A stretch of 64,000 bases of DNA from Gemmiger formicilis (GCF_024462815.1 NZ_JANGCG010000001.1:1-64000); one strand, 5' to 3'. Positions 15,694 through 23,477 are shown, counted from the first letter of the stretch. Made by a program: numbers and translations. The notes: a model not told the origin generated them from the letters alone.

Positions 15694-17472
15694 ATGGACT
15701 GCTTCCATTATCCGCTGGATACCGAAACCCTGCTGCGCAAAAAGCGCAGACTGCGGCGGGAGCTGCTGGCCCAGAACCCGCATCCGCTGCACAAAAAAAT
15801 TGCTATCCTCGGCGGGTCCACCACCAATGAAGTGGCCGATCAGCTGGGGCTTTTCCTGCTGCAATACGGCATTGAGGCGGAGTTTTACCAGAGCGAGTAC
15901 GCACAGTACTGGCAGGATGCGATGTTCGGCACGCCGGAGCTGGACGAGTTCCACCCGGATGTAATCTACATCCACACCAGCTGGCGCAATTTGACAGCGC
16001 TGCCCACCACCGCCGACAGCAAGGTCGACATTGACGCCATGCTGGACGAGCAGTACGCCCATTTTGAGACGATGTGGCAGGCGCTGGAGCAGAAATTTGC
16101 CTGCCCTGTCATCCAGAACAACTTTGACCGCCCCAACTACCGCCTGATGGGCAACCGCGACATCTGGGACTGCCACGGCCGTTCCAACTTCATCAGTCGG
16201 CTGAACCAGAAATTCTATGCCTACGCCGCGGCGCATGAGCATTTCTACATCAATGATATTGACTACCTCTCTGCCGATTACGGCCTGACCGCGTGGGGGG
16301 ATGCCTTCTACTGGCATATGTACAAATATGCCATGTGTCTGGATGCGATTCCCTCGCTGGCCAACAGCGTGGCCAATATCATCAAGTCGCTGTACGGCCG
16401 CAACAAAAAGGCGCTGGTGCTCGATTTGGACAATACACTCTGGGGCGGCATTGTCGGCGATGACGGCGTGGACGGTCTGGCCATCGGCCCCGAAGTCCCG
16501 GAAGGGCAGGTCTACGCTGAATTCCAGAGCTACTGCAAGGCACTGAAGTCCATCGGCGTCATTCTGGCGGTGGACTCCAAGAATGAGGAAACCAACGCGC
16601 TGGCGGGTCTGAACCACCCGGATGGTGTGCTGCGCCCCGACGATTTTGTGGCCATCAAGGCCAACTGGGAGCCGAAAGATCTGAACCTGAAGGCGATTGC
16701 ATCCGAGCTGAACCTCGGTGCGGACAGCTTTGTCTTTGCCGATGACAACCCGGCGGAGCGCGCCATTGTGGCGGCACAGGTGCCCGGCGTGGCGGTGCCT
16801 GCGCTGGACGGTGCTGAAAACTACATCAAAACGCTGGACCACGGCGGCTATTTTGAGGTGACGGCCCTCTCCAAGGAGGACTTGAAAAAAACCGAGCTCT
16901 ACCACCAGAACGCCGAGCGCGCCAAGGCACAGGCGGCCTTCACCGACTACGGCCAGTATCTGGACAGTCTGGAAATGACGGCTACCATCAAGGGCTTTGA
17001 GCCGCTGTACATCCAGCGCATTGCCCAGCTGACAAACAAGTCCAACCAGTTCAACCTCACCACACTGCGCTGCTCGGAGGATGATATCCGCGCAATGGCG
17101 CAGAATGAAAATGCGCTTTGCCTTTGCGGCAGGCTCGTCGATAAATTCGGCGATAATGGCATTGTCACCGTTGTGGAGGGCGAACAACAAGGGGATACCC
17201 TCGATTTGCGTCTCTGGCTCATGAGCTGCCGCGTGCTCAAGCGCGGTATGGAGGATGCCATGATGGACACCCTCGTGGCCGAGGCTGCCGCCCGCGGCGT
17301 GAAAACCATCGTGGGACACTACTATCCGACTGCAAAAAATGCGATGGTGCGCGAGTTCTACGCACAGTTCGGTTTTACCAAGGTTGCCAAGGACGCCGAC
17401 GGCAACACCGAGTGGCGGCTGGATGTCTCCACCTATGCACCGAAGCATCCGCATATGAAGATTGAACGGTGA
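15694..17472 (+). CDS. HAD-IIIC phosphatase / FkbH-like protein with N-terminal SGNH-like and C-terminal GNAT-like regions
   Basis: A 592-aa protein. The central HAD domain starts LVLDLDNTLWGGIVGDDG (DxDxT nucleophile motif). The late acid motif is FADDNPAERA. The N-terminal ~240 residues contain IAILGGSTTNEVADQL, an SGNH-like opening. The C-terminal ~150 residues resemble an acyltransferase (GNAT) fold. FkbH proteins load glyceryl groups on an acyl carrier protein in polyketide assembly; here no carrier protein or synthase is adjacent, so the substrate is open. GGGAGA upstream fixes ATG 15694. Terminator follows. Confidence 0.85.
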   Translation: MDCFHYPLDTETLLRKKRRLRRELLAQNPHPLHKKIAILGGSTTNEVADQLGLFLLQYGIEAEFYQSEYAQYWQDAMFGTPELDEFHPDVIYIHTSWRNLTALPTTADSKVDIDAMLDEQYAHFETMWQALEQKFACPVIQNNFDRPNYRLMGNRDIWDCHGRSNFISRLNQKFYAYAAAHEHFYINDIDYLSADYGLTAWGDAFYWHMYKYAMCLDAIPSLANSVANIIKSLYGRNKKALVLDLDNTLWGGIVGDDGVDGLAIGPEVPEGQVYAEFQSYCKALKSIGVILAVDSKNEETNALAGLNHPDGVLRPDDFVAIKANWEPKDLNLKAIASELNLGADSFVFADDNPAERAIVAAQVPGVAVPALDGAENYIKTLDHGGYFEVTALSKEDLKKTELYHQNAERAKAQAAFTDYGQYLDSLEMTATIKGFEPLYIQRIAQLTNKSNQFNLTTLRCSEDDIRAMAQNENALCLCGRLVDKFGDNGIVTVVEGEQQGDTLDLRLWLMSCRVLKRGMEDAMMDTLVAEAAARGVKTIVGHYYPTAKNAMVREFYAQFGFTKVAKDADGNTEWRLDVSTYAPKHPHMKIER

Positions 17473-17533
17473 TACGATAGGAAATCTCCCGCAAAAGTAG
17501 GAGGGACCCTGTCGGTACGGCATTAAAAATAGT

Positions 17534-17574
17534 AAAGGCATATGCCCCCGAAGATGGGAGGCATATGCCTTTTT
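17534..17574 (+). terminator. terminator after the FkbH-like gene
   Basis: Stem AAAGGCATATGCC / GGCATATGCCTTTTT with a 13-base loop. The rest of the gap to 17702 has one GGGCGGGC-ATT-GCCCGCCC palindrome near 17638-17656 and no gene. Confidence 0.9.
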
Positions 17575-17702
17575 GTTTGCGTGTGGTCACCCGGTGACGG
17601 ATGCCAACCATCTACAAAGCAATGGAAAGCGTGTAGGGGCGGGCATTGCCCGCCCGCAGGAGCTATAAATGATGGACGGCATTTTCCGGCAATCCGCGGC
17701 GG

Positions 17703-18662
17703 TTATTTCAAACGCTGGTCTACCCCGAAAAATTTGAACATCTTACAGCCGCCCAGCATACGGCTGGCTACTTTCTCGGTGTAGCGGGCCACAAACACAT
17801 TCTGGTCGGTAATGTTTGTTGTGTAGATGGTTGGGCGGTGAGTCAGCATCCGGGTGTTAATCAGCTCATACAGCACGCTGATCGTCAGCGGCGTGATGTA
17901 CTCGGTGCCCAAATCGTCCAGAATCAGCAGGTCGGCCTCCTGGCAGGCGGCCAGCCACTCATCGTTGTTGGTGTAGTCAAAATGCTCACGCCCCAGCTGT
18001 GCGGCAAGGGCGGCGGCGCTGGTGTACAGCACATCATGGCCGCCCTCCAGCACGGCGTCCGCAATGGCCAGTGCCAGATGGGTCTTGCCCAGCCCGGTGT
18101 GCCCCATAAACAGCAGATTCGGGCTGCTCTGGTTGAACCGGGCCGCGTAGTTCTTGCAGTAGTTCAGCAGCTTACCCATATAGGCCCGCGGCGAAATGCC
18201 CAGCTCGGGCTCCACCTCGTCACTGTAGCGCACCAGCTCAAAGCTGGCAAACTGGCACAGGCCCAGCGGGCTGGCGGCGTTGATTTCCTCCCGGCGCAGG
18301 CGGCGGGCTACATCTGCCACGCAGCTACAGGGCACGCCGTCCTTCATACCGGTGTCCTCACACAGGGGGCAGCGGTAGGCGGGGCGGAAAGCGTCCGCAC
18401 TGTAGCCGGCCTCCTGCACGGCGGCGGCAAGGGCTTCGTCGGCGCGGGTCAGCGCGGCGCGGGCGGCGTCCACGTTGCCGCCCAAGGCTGCAGCCTTGGC
18501 CAGCCCCAGCCCGGCCCGCATATGGGCCTCATCTGCGGCGGCCAGCGCCGGGTGGGCGGCGTAGGCGGCACGGCGGGCGGTCTCGGCCTGCATTACAGCC
18601 TGCTGGCGGTAGGCGGATACCTCCCGCTGGGCGGCGCGGAACAGTTCATCTTTTGTGCGCAT
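17703..18662 (-). CDS. helicase loader ATPase, DnaI/DnaC-like
   Basis: A 319-aa AAA+ protein. A zinc-finger-like segment RCPLCEDTGMKDGVPCSC lies near residues 100-117, as in DnaI. The ATPase core has Walker A GHTGLGKTHLALA near residue 190 and Walker B ADLLILDDLGTE near 255. It would load the replicative DNA helicase at origins or restart sites. The gene follows the DnaD-like gene with a three-base gap, and its ribosome site GAGGAGGGG lies in the end of that gene. This pairing supports a primosome role rather than a transposon IstB-type ATPase. Confidence 0.88.
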   Translation of the reverse strand: MRTKDELFRAAQREVSAYRQQAVMQAETARRAAYAAHPALAAADEAHMRAGLGLAKAAALGGNVDAARAALTRADEALAAAVQEAGYSADAFRPAYRCPLCEDTGMKDGVPCSCVADVARRLRREEINAASPLGLCQFASFELVRYSDEVEPELGISPRAYMGKLLNYCKNYAARFNQSSPNLLFMGHTGLGKTHLALAIADAVLEGGHDVLYTSAAALAAQLGREHFDYTNNDEWLAACQEADLLILDDLGTEYITPLTISVLYELINTRMLTHRPTIYTTNITDQNVFVARYTEKVASRMLGGCKMFKFFGVDQRLK

Positions 18663-18665
18663 GGG

Positions 18666-19574
18666 TTACCCCTCCTCGTCAAACATGGCCGCCCAGTTGC
18701 GGTTGAACAAATCCTTCTGGGCGCTGGCTGCGGCAGGCGGCTGCGCGCCGGGGCGCTCGGTCATAACAATGTTGCTGCCCTCCAGCTGGCCCTGCTTGCG
18801 GGCGGCATCCACGGTGGTAATGCCCTGCGCACGCCATGCGCGCAGGATGCCGTCCACGTACCGCACGGTGTTCTTGCCATTGGCGCGCAGCAGGGCCTCG
18901 TCAATCATCTCGCGGCCAATGCCCATCTCCTCATGCCAGCGGGCAATCGTGCGGCGCTCCCAGCTGGTCAGGTCGCGGGGCGCAATGCCGAACTGCGCGG
19001 CAGCGTCTGCACACCAGGTCTCGCGCTGGGCGGCGCGCTTGAGCCAGCGCTCGGCGTCCTCGCCGGTTTCCACGCCGTCCTCCCGCCAGCGGGCCAGCAG
19101 GTGGGCCACGGCGGCCACGGTGCGCCGCCCAAGGCGGGTGACCTCGGCACAGCAGAGGAGAATTACATCGGGCTTCCAGCCCTCGTTCAGGTAGAGCCCC
19201 ACCAGCCGCTGCATTTCGCTGCGGTTCAGCGCCTTGCCAAAGGCGTTCTGCGCCTCCTGACAGAGCACCGCCACATAGGGGTCGTTGGCCACGCTGGCCA
19301 AATCTACCTTGGCTGGTTCAACGGCCGGGGCAGGGGAGCCGCCGCGGTCGGATTCCAGCAGCCCCGCACCGGCCCAGTATTGCAGGGCACGCTTGGCAGC
19401 CTCGATGCTGGGCAGCGCCAGCGCCCGCGCCATGGTGCGGGGGTCGGTGTCATGGGTCTGCAAAATGTAGAGCGCGGCGCGGATGGTATCGCCGTCGGTC
19501 TGGGTCAGGTGCGCCAGAACCAGCTGCGGCACGGCCAGTGTATCGCCGTTGTTCGCCGCCAATTTATAGCCCAT
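18666..19574 (-). CDS. DnaD domain primosomal protein
   Basis: A 302-aa protein with an N-terminal winged-helix region (about residues 1-85) and DnaD/DnaB2-like repeats further on. These are visible as FGKALNRSEMQRLVGLYLNEGWKPDVILLC and later TSWERRTIARWHEEMGIGREMIDEAL followed by VRYVDGILRAW. I chose ATG 19574 because GGGGAGG lies nine bases upstream; the earlier GTG at 19592 precedes that site. DnaD proteins bind DNA and help recruit the helicase loader, which is the next gene. Confidence 0.87.
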   Translation of the reverse strand: MGYKLAANNGDTLAVPQLVLAHLTQTDGDTIRAALYILQTHDTDPRTMARALALPSIEAAKRALQYWAGAGLLESDRGGSPAPAVEPAKVDLASVANDPYVAVLCQEAQNAFGKALNRSEMQRLVGLYLNEGWKPDVILLCCAEVTRLGRRTVAAVAHLLARWREDGVETGEDAERWLKRAAQRETWCADAAAQFGIAPRDLTSWERRTIARWHEEMGIGREMIDEALLRANGKNTVRYVDGILRAWRAQGITTVDAARKQGQLEGSNIVMTERPGAQPPAAASAQKDLFNRNWAAMFDEEG

Positions 19575-19607
19575 ATCCGCAAACCTCCCCACTTTAAAAG
19601 TGTCTTA

Positions 19608-19636
19608 ATTATACCATTTGTCCCGCTGTTTGTCCA
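19608..19636 (-). promoter_or_regulatory. promoter of the dnaD/dnaI-like operon
   Basis: Minus strand TGGACA (19636-19631), 17 bp, TATAAT (19613-19608). Confidence 0.7.
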
Positions 19637-19681
19637 GAAAACTGCCCAAAAATCGCCCTTGGATTTTGGGTAAACCGTTTC

Positions 19682-19710
19682 TTGTTTTTCCTGCTAAAAA
19701 TTTGTACAAT
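19682..19710 (+). promoter_or_regulatory. promoter of the PRTase-like gene
   Basis: TTGTTT (19682-19687), 17 bp, TACAAT (19705-19710); GGAGG at 19731 precedes the start. Confidence 0.65.
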
Positions 19711-19743
19711 ATACCTATAAAAAGTTAAAGGGAGGATTTCACT

Positions 19744-20382
19744 ATGGCGATGAATCTTGTCAAACTGCCCACCGGCAAACCCAATCTGCAGCTGCGCGTC
19801 AGCAAGGGGCACTATGCCACCAGCCACAGCCATATCAACTATTATATTGATGTCACGCTGACGAAGTTCCGCCTGTCGGAGGCCCGCGCCGCCGCCGCAG
19901 AGCTGGTGCGTGAGTACAATTCAACCACCATCGTGGACACCATCCTCTGTCTGGACGGCACGGAGGTCATCGGTGCCTGCATGGCCAGCGAGCTGACGAA
20001 GTCCGGCTACACGAATATGAACGCCCACCAGACCATCTACGTTGTCACGCCGGAGCACACCACCGGCAGCCAGCTGCTCTTCCGCGAGAACACCGCCCCG
20101 ATGATTGCAGGCAAGCACGTGCTGGTGCTGGCCGCTTCCGTTACCACCGGCTTCACGGTGCAGGGCGCGATTGAGGCCATCCGCTACTACGGCGGCGAAC
20201 CTGTGGGCATTGCGTCCATCTTTGCCTCGGTCAAGGAGTGCGCCGGGTACCCGGTGGCGAGCATCTTTGACACCCATGACCTGCCCGATTACGAGACCTA
20301 CGATTCCCACAGCTGCCCATGGTGCAAGCAGGGCAAGCGGATTGACGCGCTGGTCAACAGCTTCGGCTATTCAAGCCTGTAA
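19744..20382 (+). CDS. orotate phosphoribosyltransferase-like protein
   Basis: A 212-aa type I phosphoribosyltransferase-fold protein, of the kind usually named orotate PRTase in Clostridia. The PRPP-loop position reads LVLAASVTTGFT: the VTTG turn is kept but the two acidic residues that normally precede it are replaced by Ala-Ala-Ser. A C-terminal CPWC pair followed by IDALVNSFGY is characteristic of this subgroup. The acid loss makes classical PRPP chemistry doubtful, so a regulatory or altered activity is possible. No pyrimidine genes are adjacent. Monocistronic. Confidence 0.7.
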   Translation: MAMNLVKLPTGKPNLQLRVSKGHYATSHSHINYYIDVTLTKFRLSEARAAAAELVREYNSTTIVDTILCLDGTEVIGACMASELTKSGYTNMNAHQTIYVVTPEHTTGSQLLFRENTAPMIAGKHVLVLAASVTTGFTVQGAIEAIRYYGGEPVGIASIFASVKECAGYPVASIFDTHDLPDYETYDSHSCPWCKQGKRIDALVNSFGYSSL

Positions 20383-20417
20383 ACCGCCTTCCCGGAAACG
20401 GCATTTTTACAGATTTT

Positions 20418-20450
20418 GCCCCCTTTTGCAAGGGGGCATTTTGTTGTTTT
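20418..20450 (+). terminator. terminator of the PRTase-like gene
   Basis: Stem GCCCCCTT/AAGGGGGC with loop TTGC, then ATTTTGTTGTTTT. Confidence 0.85.
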
Positions 20451-20456
20451 TACGGA

Positions 20457-20485
20457 TTGACGCCTTGTGTTCATTCTTTTATAAT
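20457..20485 (+). promoter_or_regulatory. promoter upstream of the 174-bp element
   Basis: TTGACG (20457-20462), 17 bp, TATAAT (20480-20485). The start site would be close to 20492, so transcription runs through the palindromic element that begins at 20496 and into the gene at 20690. Confidence 0.75.
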
Positions 20486-20495
20486 AGGAAGGCTT

Positions 20496-20669
20496 GGGCA
20501 ACACCGCACAATTCGCGCCTTACGGCTTAAGCACCGCTACAGCGGCGGCGAAGCACAATCTGCGTTGCAAAAATGCTCGATAATACATCCAGTATTATCT
20601 GCGCTTTTTGCTTAGCAGCTTGCACTTCTCGCTCGCCGTATCGGCACTTAGAATTATGCGGTGTTGCCC
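20496..20669 (+). mobile_element. 174-bp MITE-like palindromic element, copy 1, in a 5' leader
   Basis: Ends are inverted repeats: it starts GGGCAACACCGCACAATTC and ends GAATTATGCGGTGTTGCCC. The whole element is one long imperfect palindrome with a perfect inner stem GATAATAC/GTATTATC and loop ATCCA. A second copy of equal length, differing at roughly a dozen positions, lies inverted at 56847-57020. Both sit between a TATAATAGGAA promoter and the ribosome site of a gene, in the same direction relative to that gene. It codes for no transposase. No clear target duplication is visible, so MITE versus structured leader RNA stays open. Confidence 0.75.
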
Positions 20670-20689
20670 TTATGCAAGGAGGAATTGGT

Positions 20690-21787
20690 TTGAATACGGA
20701 AAATCTGAATGGGATTCTTGTACAATATATCCAGCACTGCAAAAGCCGTGCGGCGGCGGAGGAAGGCTCCTTCTGGCGCGCAGCGGACTGCTTCGGCGTA
20801 AACTGGGACATAGATGACAGCGACTTCCCGGCGATGTTTGCCGATGCTACGCAGCAGGCCAGGCTGGCGCTGGACAACCCGGTTCTGCAGCCCATCGGCG
20901 GGATGCAGAACCTGATGCTGCGTGGTACCGAGATTGAGCTGGTACGGGAGTGCTTCCGATGGCTGTTCAAGGCGGATGACGGCGATATTTCCAAGCGCCG
21001 CGGCCGCGTGGAGCTCTTTGCAGACCAGATTAACGGCCGGTTCCGCCGCGTTTTTCCGCGTATGACCAAATATACGATGAATGCGGCCCATGCGGCGTAT
21101 CTGCTGAACCTGTGGAGCCCCCGCGAAAACTACTTCTATAACGCCGCCGAGGCCAAGGCATGGGCGGACTATTTTGACTATGAGGCCGATTTCGGCGGCG
21201 GTGCGGCGCTGAACCTGCCCCGCTACTACACGATGTGCAATGACCTGCTGGCCGCGCTGGAGGCCTACCCGGAGCTGCTGGCGCTGCACAAGGCGTATGT
21301 GGGGCAGGAGCTGGGCGGCGTGGATGATGCCAACCATCTGCTGGTGTATGACATCCTGCACACGGCCTACACCGAGCAGCTCTACCCGAAGGGCTACGCC
21401 CGCACGGCCACCACGAAAGAGCGCGCCAAGGCTGTGCAGGAGAAGGCGACCCGTGCCGAGCTCTGCGCCTGCATCGGCGAAGCCGAGCAGGAGCTGCAGG
21501 AGCTGCTGGCCAACCCCGCGCAGCTGCCCGACTTGACCGGCTGCAAAATCACCCATAAGATGTTCGGCGCGGGTACGGTCCAGCCTGTCGAGGGGCAGTT
21601 TATGGTCATTGATTTTGGCGGTACGCTGAAAAAATTCAGCTACACAGCGTCGATGAACAGCGGCTACCTCACCGCCGAGGACCCCACCGTCGAGGATGAG
21701 CTGCAGGCCTATCAGGACTACAACAAGACCAAGGACCGCCTTGAAAAAGAGCTGAAGGCTATGAAGGCAGAGCTTGTGAAGATGTGA
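20690..21787 (+). CDS. unrecognised protein with UvrD-C-terminal-like (Tudor-type) segment and coiled coil
   Basis: A 365-aa soluble protein I do not recognise as a whole. Near residue 280 the segment GCKITHKMFGAGTVQPVEG followed by VIDFGGTLKKFSY resembles the small beta-barrel at the C-terminus of PcrA/UvrD helicases, which binds RNA polymerase. The last ~25 residues (QDYNKTKDRLEKELKAMKAE) form a coiled coil. I chose TTG 20690 because AAGGAGGA ends six bases upstream; earlier in-frame starts lie inside the palindromic element. Its transcript carries that element as a leader. It ends at a two-way terminator shared with tRNA-Gly. Confidence 0.7.
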   Translation: MNTENLNGILVQYIQHCKSRAAAEEGSFWRAADCFGVNWDIDDSDFPAMFADATQQARLALDNPVLQPIGGMQNLMLRGTEIELVRECFRWLFKADDGDISKRRGRVELFADQINGRFRRVFPRMTKYTMNAAHAAYLLNLWSPRENYFYNAAEAKAWADYFDYEADFGGGAALNLPRYYTMCNDLLAALEAYPELLALHKAYVGQELGGVDDANHLLVYDILHTAYTEQLYPKGYARTATTKERAKAVQEKATRAELCACIGEAEQELQELLANPAQLPDLTGCKITHKMFGAGTVQPVEGQFMVIDFGGTLKKFSYTASMNSGYLTAEDPTVEDELQAYQDYNKTKDRLEKELKAMKAELVKM

Positions 21788-21831
21788 GAAACCCCGCTTA
21801 TGGGTGCTTTCCGGCCGCAAATACAAATAAT

Positions 21832-21875
21832 AAAAACGCTGGCGCAGATTCCTACGAATCTGCGCCAGCGTTTTT
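21832..21875. terminator. bidirectional terminator between the 365-aa gene and tRNA-Gly
   Basis: Perfect stem AAAAACGCTGGCGCAGATTC / GAATCTGCGCCAGCGTTTTT with loop CTAC. The A and T tracts at both ends let it stop both convergent transcripts. Confidence 0.95.
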
Positions 21876-21877
21876 GG

Positions 21878-21949
21878 AGCGGCTGATGGGAGTCGAACCC
21901 ACGTCCTCAGCTTGGAAGGCTGATGTACTAGCCGTTGTACGACAGCCGC
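21878..21949 (-). tRNA. tRNA-Gly (anticodon TCC)
   Basis: A 72-nt cloverleaf on the minus strand. Acceptor arms GCGGCTG and CAGCCGC pair fully, the anticodon arm reads CAGCCTTCCAAGCTG with TCC in the loop, and the T-arm has GTGGGTTCGACTCCCAT. The CCA end is not encoded. An upstream TTGACA/TATAAT promoter is present. Confidence 0.95.
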
Positions 21950-21961
21950 ATAACAGTGTCT

Positions 21962-21991
21962 ATTATACCTGTCCGCAGGGGGATTTGTCAA
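21962..21991 (-). promoter_or_regulatory. promoter of tRNA-Gly
   Basis: Minus strand TTGACA (21991-21986), 18 bp, TATAAT (21967-21962). Confidence 0.8.
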
Positions 21992-22056
21992 GCCCGCAGG
22001 GCGGAGTTTTCTGGTCTCTGTTACAATTTTGCCATTTTATTTTACATTTTGCACCC

Positions 22057-22085
22057 TTGACAATCCTTGCGGTAGGCCGCATAAT
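22057..22085 (+). promoter_or_regulatory. promoter of rsmD
   Basis: TTGACA (22057-22062), 17 bp, CATAAT (22080-22085). Confidence 0.7.
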
Positions 22086-22135
22086 AAATACTGAATCTGT
22101 ATCAAGTGAATTTGGAAAGGAAAGAGGTGCGGCAT

Positions 22136-22684
22136 ATGCGCGTCATCGCCGGTACAGCCCGCGGCAAAAATCTGCAGGCCCTCCCGGGGGAGGATATCAC
22201 CCGCCCGACCATCAACCGCGTGAAGGAGGCCATGTTCTCCAGCGTACAGTTTCTTGTGCCCGGAGCCCGGGTGCTGGATTTGTTCGCGGGCAGTGGCCAG
22301 CTGGGCATCGAGGCGCTGTCCCGCGGTGCAAAAAGCTGCCTCTTCGTTGACCACTCCGCCGAGGCTCTGGCCATCGTGAAGGCCAACTGCAAGACGGCGG
22401 GGGTGGACCGCCAGAGCGATATCCGCCAGGGCGAGGCCGAGAGCTTTCTGGCCAACATCCGCGGGCCGTTTGATCTGGCTCTGCTGGACCCGCCGTTCCA
22501 CCATGATACCGTGGCGGCGGTGCTGCCGCTGCTGGCGGCCAAAATGGCCCCGGGCGGCGTGGTGCTCTGCGAGACAGAGCGCGAGGCCGAACTGCCTGAG
22601 CAGGCCGGCGCCCTGACGCTGGTGAAGCAATACAACTACGGCAAAATCAAGGTCAGCCGCTATGAGAGAGGGGAAGAGGCATGA
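22136..22684 (+). CDS. rsmD: 16S rRNA (guanine(966)-N(2))-methyltransferase RsmD
   Basis: A 182-aa SAM-dependent methyltransferase of normal RsmD length. It opens MRVIAGTARGKNLQALPG with TRPTINRVKEAMFS, then motif I LDLFAGSGQLGIEALSRGA and the catalytic motif IV LLDPPF. It methylates the N2 of a guanine in the 3' major domain of 16S rRNA during 30S assembly. ATG 22136 is the conserved start, with AAAGAGGTG upstream; an earlier in-frame ATG at 22106 gives an unconserved extension. The stop overlaps the next start by four bases. Confidence 0.93.
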   Translation: MRVIAGTARGKNLQALPGEDITRPTINRVKEAMFSSVQFLVPGARVLDLFAGSGQLGIEALSRGAKSCLFVDHSAEALAIVKANCKTAGVDRQSDIRQGEAESFLANIRGPFDLALLDPPFHHDTVAAVLPLLAAKMAPGGVVLCETEREAELPEQAGALTLVKQYNYGKIKVSRYERGEEA

Positions 22685-23151
22685 ACGTTGAAGAATTGCT
22701 GGAACTGATGGAGGAAACGCTGGAGGCGGGCACTGCGGTGCCATTCTCGCCCTCCAAGCGCATGGTCGATGTGGACCGTATGCGGGACATCATTGATGAG
22801 GTGCGCAACAATCTGCCAGATGAGGTCCGCGAGAGCAAGAAAATTGTCAATGACCGCGAGCAGATTATGAAAAACGCCCGCATTGAGTCGGAAAATATCA
22901 TTCAGCAGGCCGAGGAGCGCGCCCGCACCCTGACAAGTGAGCAGGAAATCGTCAAGCGCAGCCAGCAGCGTGCGGTGGAGATTCTGACCGCCGCCCAGTC
23001 GCAGGCCAAGGAGCTGAGCCGCAATGCCACGGTCTACTGTGAGGGTATCCTCAAAAATTCCGAGGAGGTGCTGGCCCGCAGCGTGGCGGATATTAAAAAT
23101 ACCCGTATGAATCTGCGCAGTGCCGCCCGCCCGAACCGCGGCCAGAAATAA
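22681..23151 (+). CDS. coiled-coil protein of the rsmD operon
   Basis: A 156-aa hydrophilic, highly helical protein. Residues 1-60 contain acidic LLELMEETLEAG and VDVDRMRDIIDEVRNNLP; residues 60-140 form a continuous coiled coil of the type seen in ATP synthase b subunits and DivIVA-like proteins (IIQQAEERARTLTSEQEIV). Such genes, often labelled ATPase or ATP synthase F0 B-like, commonly follow rsmD in Clostridia. There is no transmembrane helix and no nucleotide-binding motif, so the ATPase name would be unsupported. Translationally coupled to rsmD through ATGA. Function unknown. Confidence 0.75.
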   Translation: MNVEELLELMEETLEAGTAVPFSPSKRMVDVDRMRDIIDEVRNNLPDEVRESKKIVNDREQIMKNARIESENIIQQAEERARTLTSEQEIVKRSQQRAVEILTAAQSQAKELSRNATVYCEGILKNSEEVLARSVADIKNTRMNLRSAARPNRGQK

Positions 23152-23233
23152 AGCCCTGCGGCGGGCAGAATTTTGCCTGCAAGGTTGTTATTCACGGCAC
23201 AATTCCCATAAAAAAGACAAATAAGCACAAAAT

Positions 23234-23270
23234 AAATCGCTGTATCGTGAAAAACGATACGGCGATTTTT
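23234..23270 (+). terminator. terminator of the rsmD operon
   Basis: Stem AAATCGC-T-GTATCGT / ACGATAC-G-GCGATTTTT with loop GAAAA. The rest of the gap 23152-23390 shows no gene. Confidence 0.85.
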
Positions 23271-23390
23271 CTTTTGCGTAAATTAAAACTTTACCCATGC
23301 GCATTTGATGCAAACCGCCTGCCCTGGGCCGCCCGGCTTTGTACAATCTGTGAAAAATCCATTTGCGGCGCAGTTTTTACGCTCTCGCCC

Positions 23391-23477
23391 TTGCTTTTTG
23401 CAAAAGAAAATGGTACTATTATTTTACCACGGTGGGTAATTGTGGTGAGAATAACAACAAAAGTGGTGAAGAGTGGG
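23391..23477 (+). promoter_or_regulatory. dcw promoter with four MraZ boxes
   Basis: TTGCTT (23391-23396), 17 bp, TACTAT (23414-23419). Downstream lie four direct GTGG repeats at 23432, 23442, 23463 and 23473 (GTGGG, GTGGT, GTGGT, GTGGG), spaced 10, 21 and 10 bp. MraZ is known to bind GTGG-type direct repeats about one helical turn apart at its own promoter, so these are probably autoregulatory sites. The leader runs on to 23579. Confidence 0.75.

Noticed and set aside
17703-18662. IstB-type transposition helper ATPase
   Set aside because: No IstA-like transposase or terminal repeats adjacent; pairing with a DnaD protein and a DnaI-like zinc segment point to helicase loading.
20573-20689. 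N-terminal extension of the 365-aa protein into the 174-bp element
   Set aside because: AAGGAGGA with six-base spacing identifies TTG 20690; the extension consists of repeat-derived sequence also found before an unrelated gene.
22681-23151. ATP synthase b subunit
   Set aside because: Coiled coil is similar in style, but there is no N-terminal membrane helix and no other ATP synthase gene nearby.
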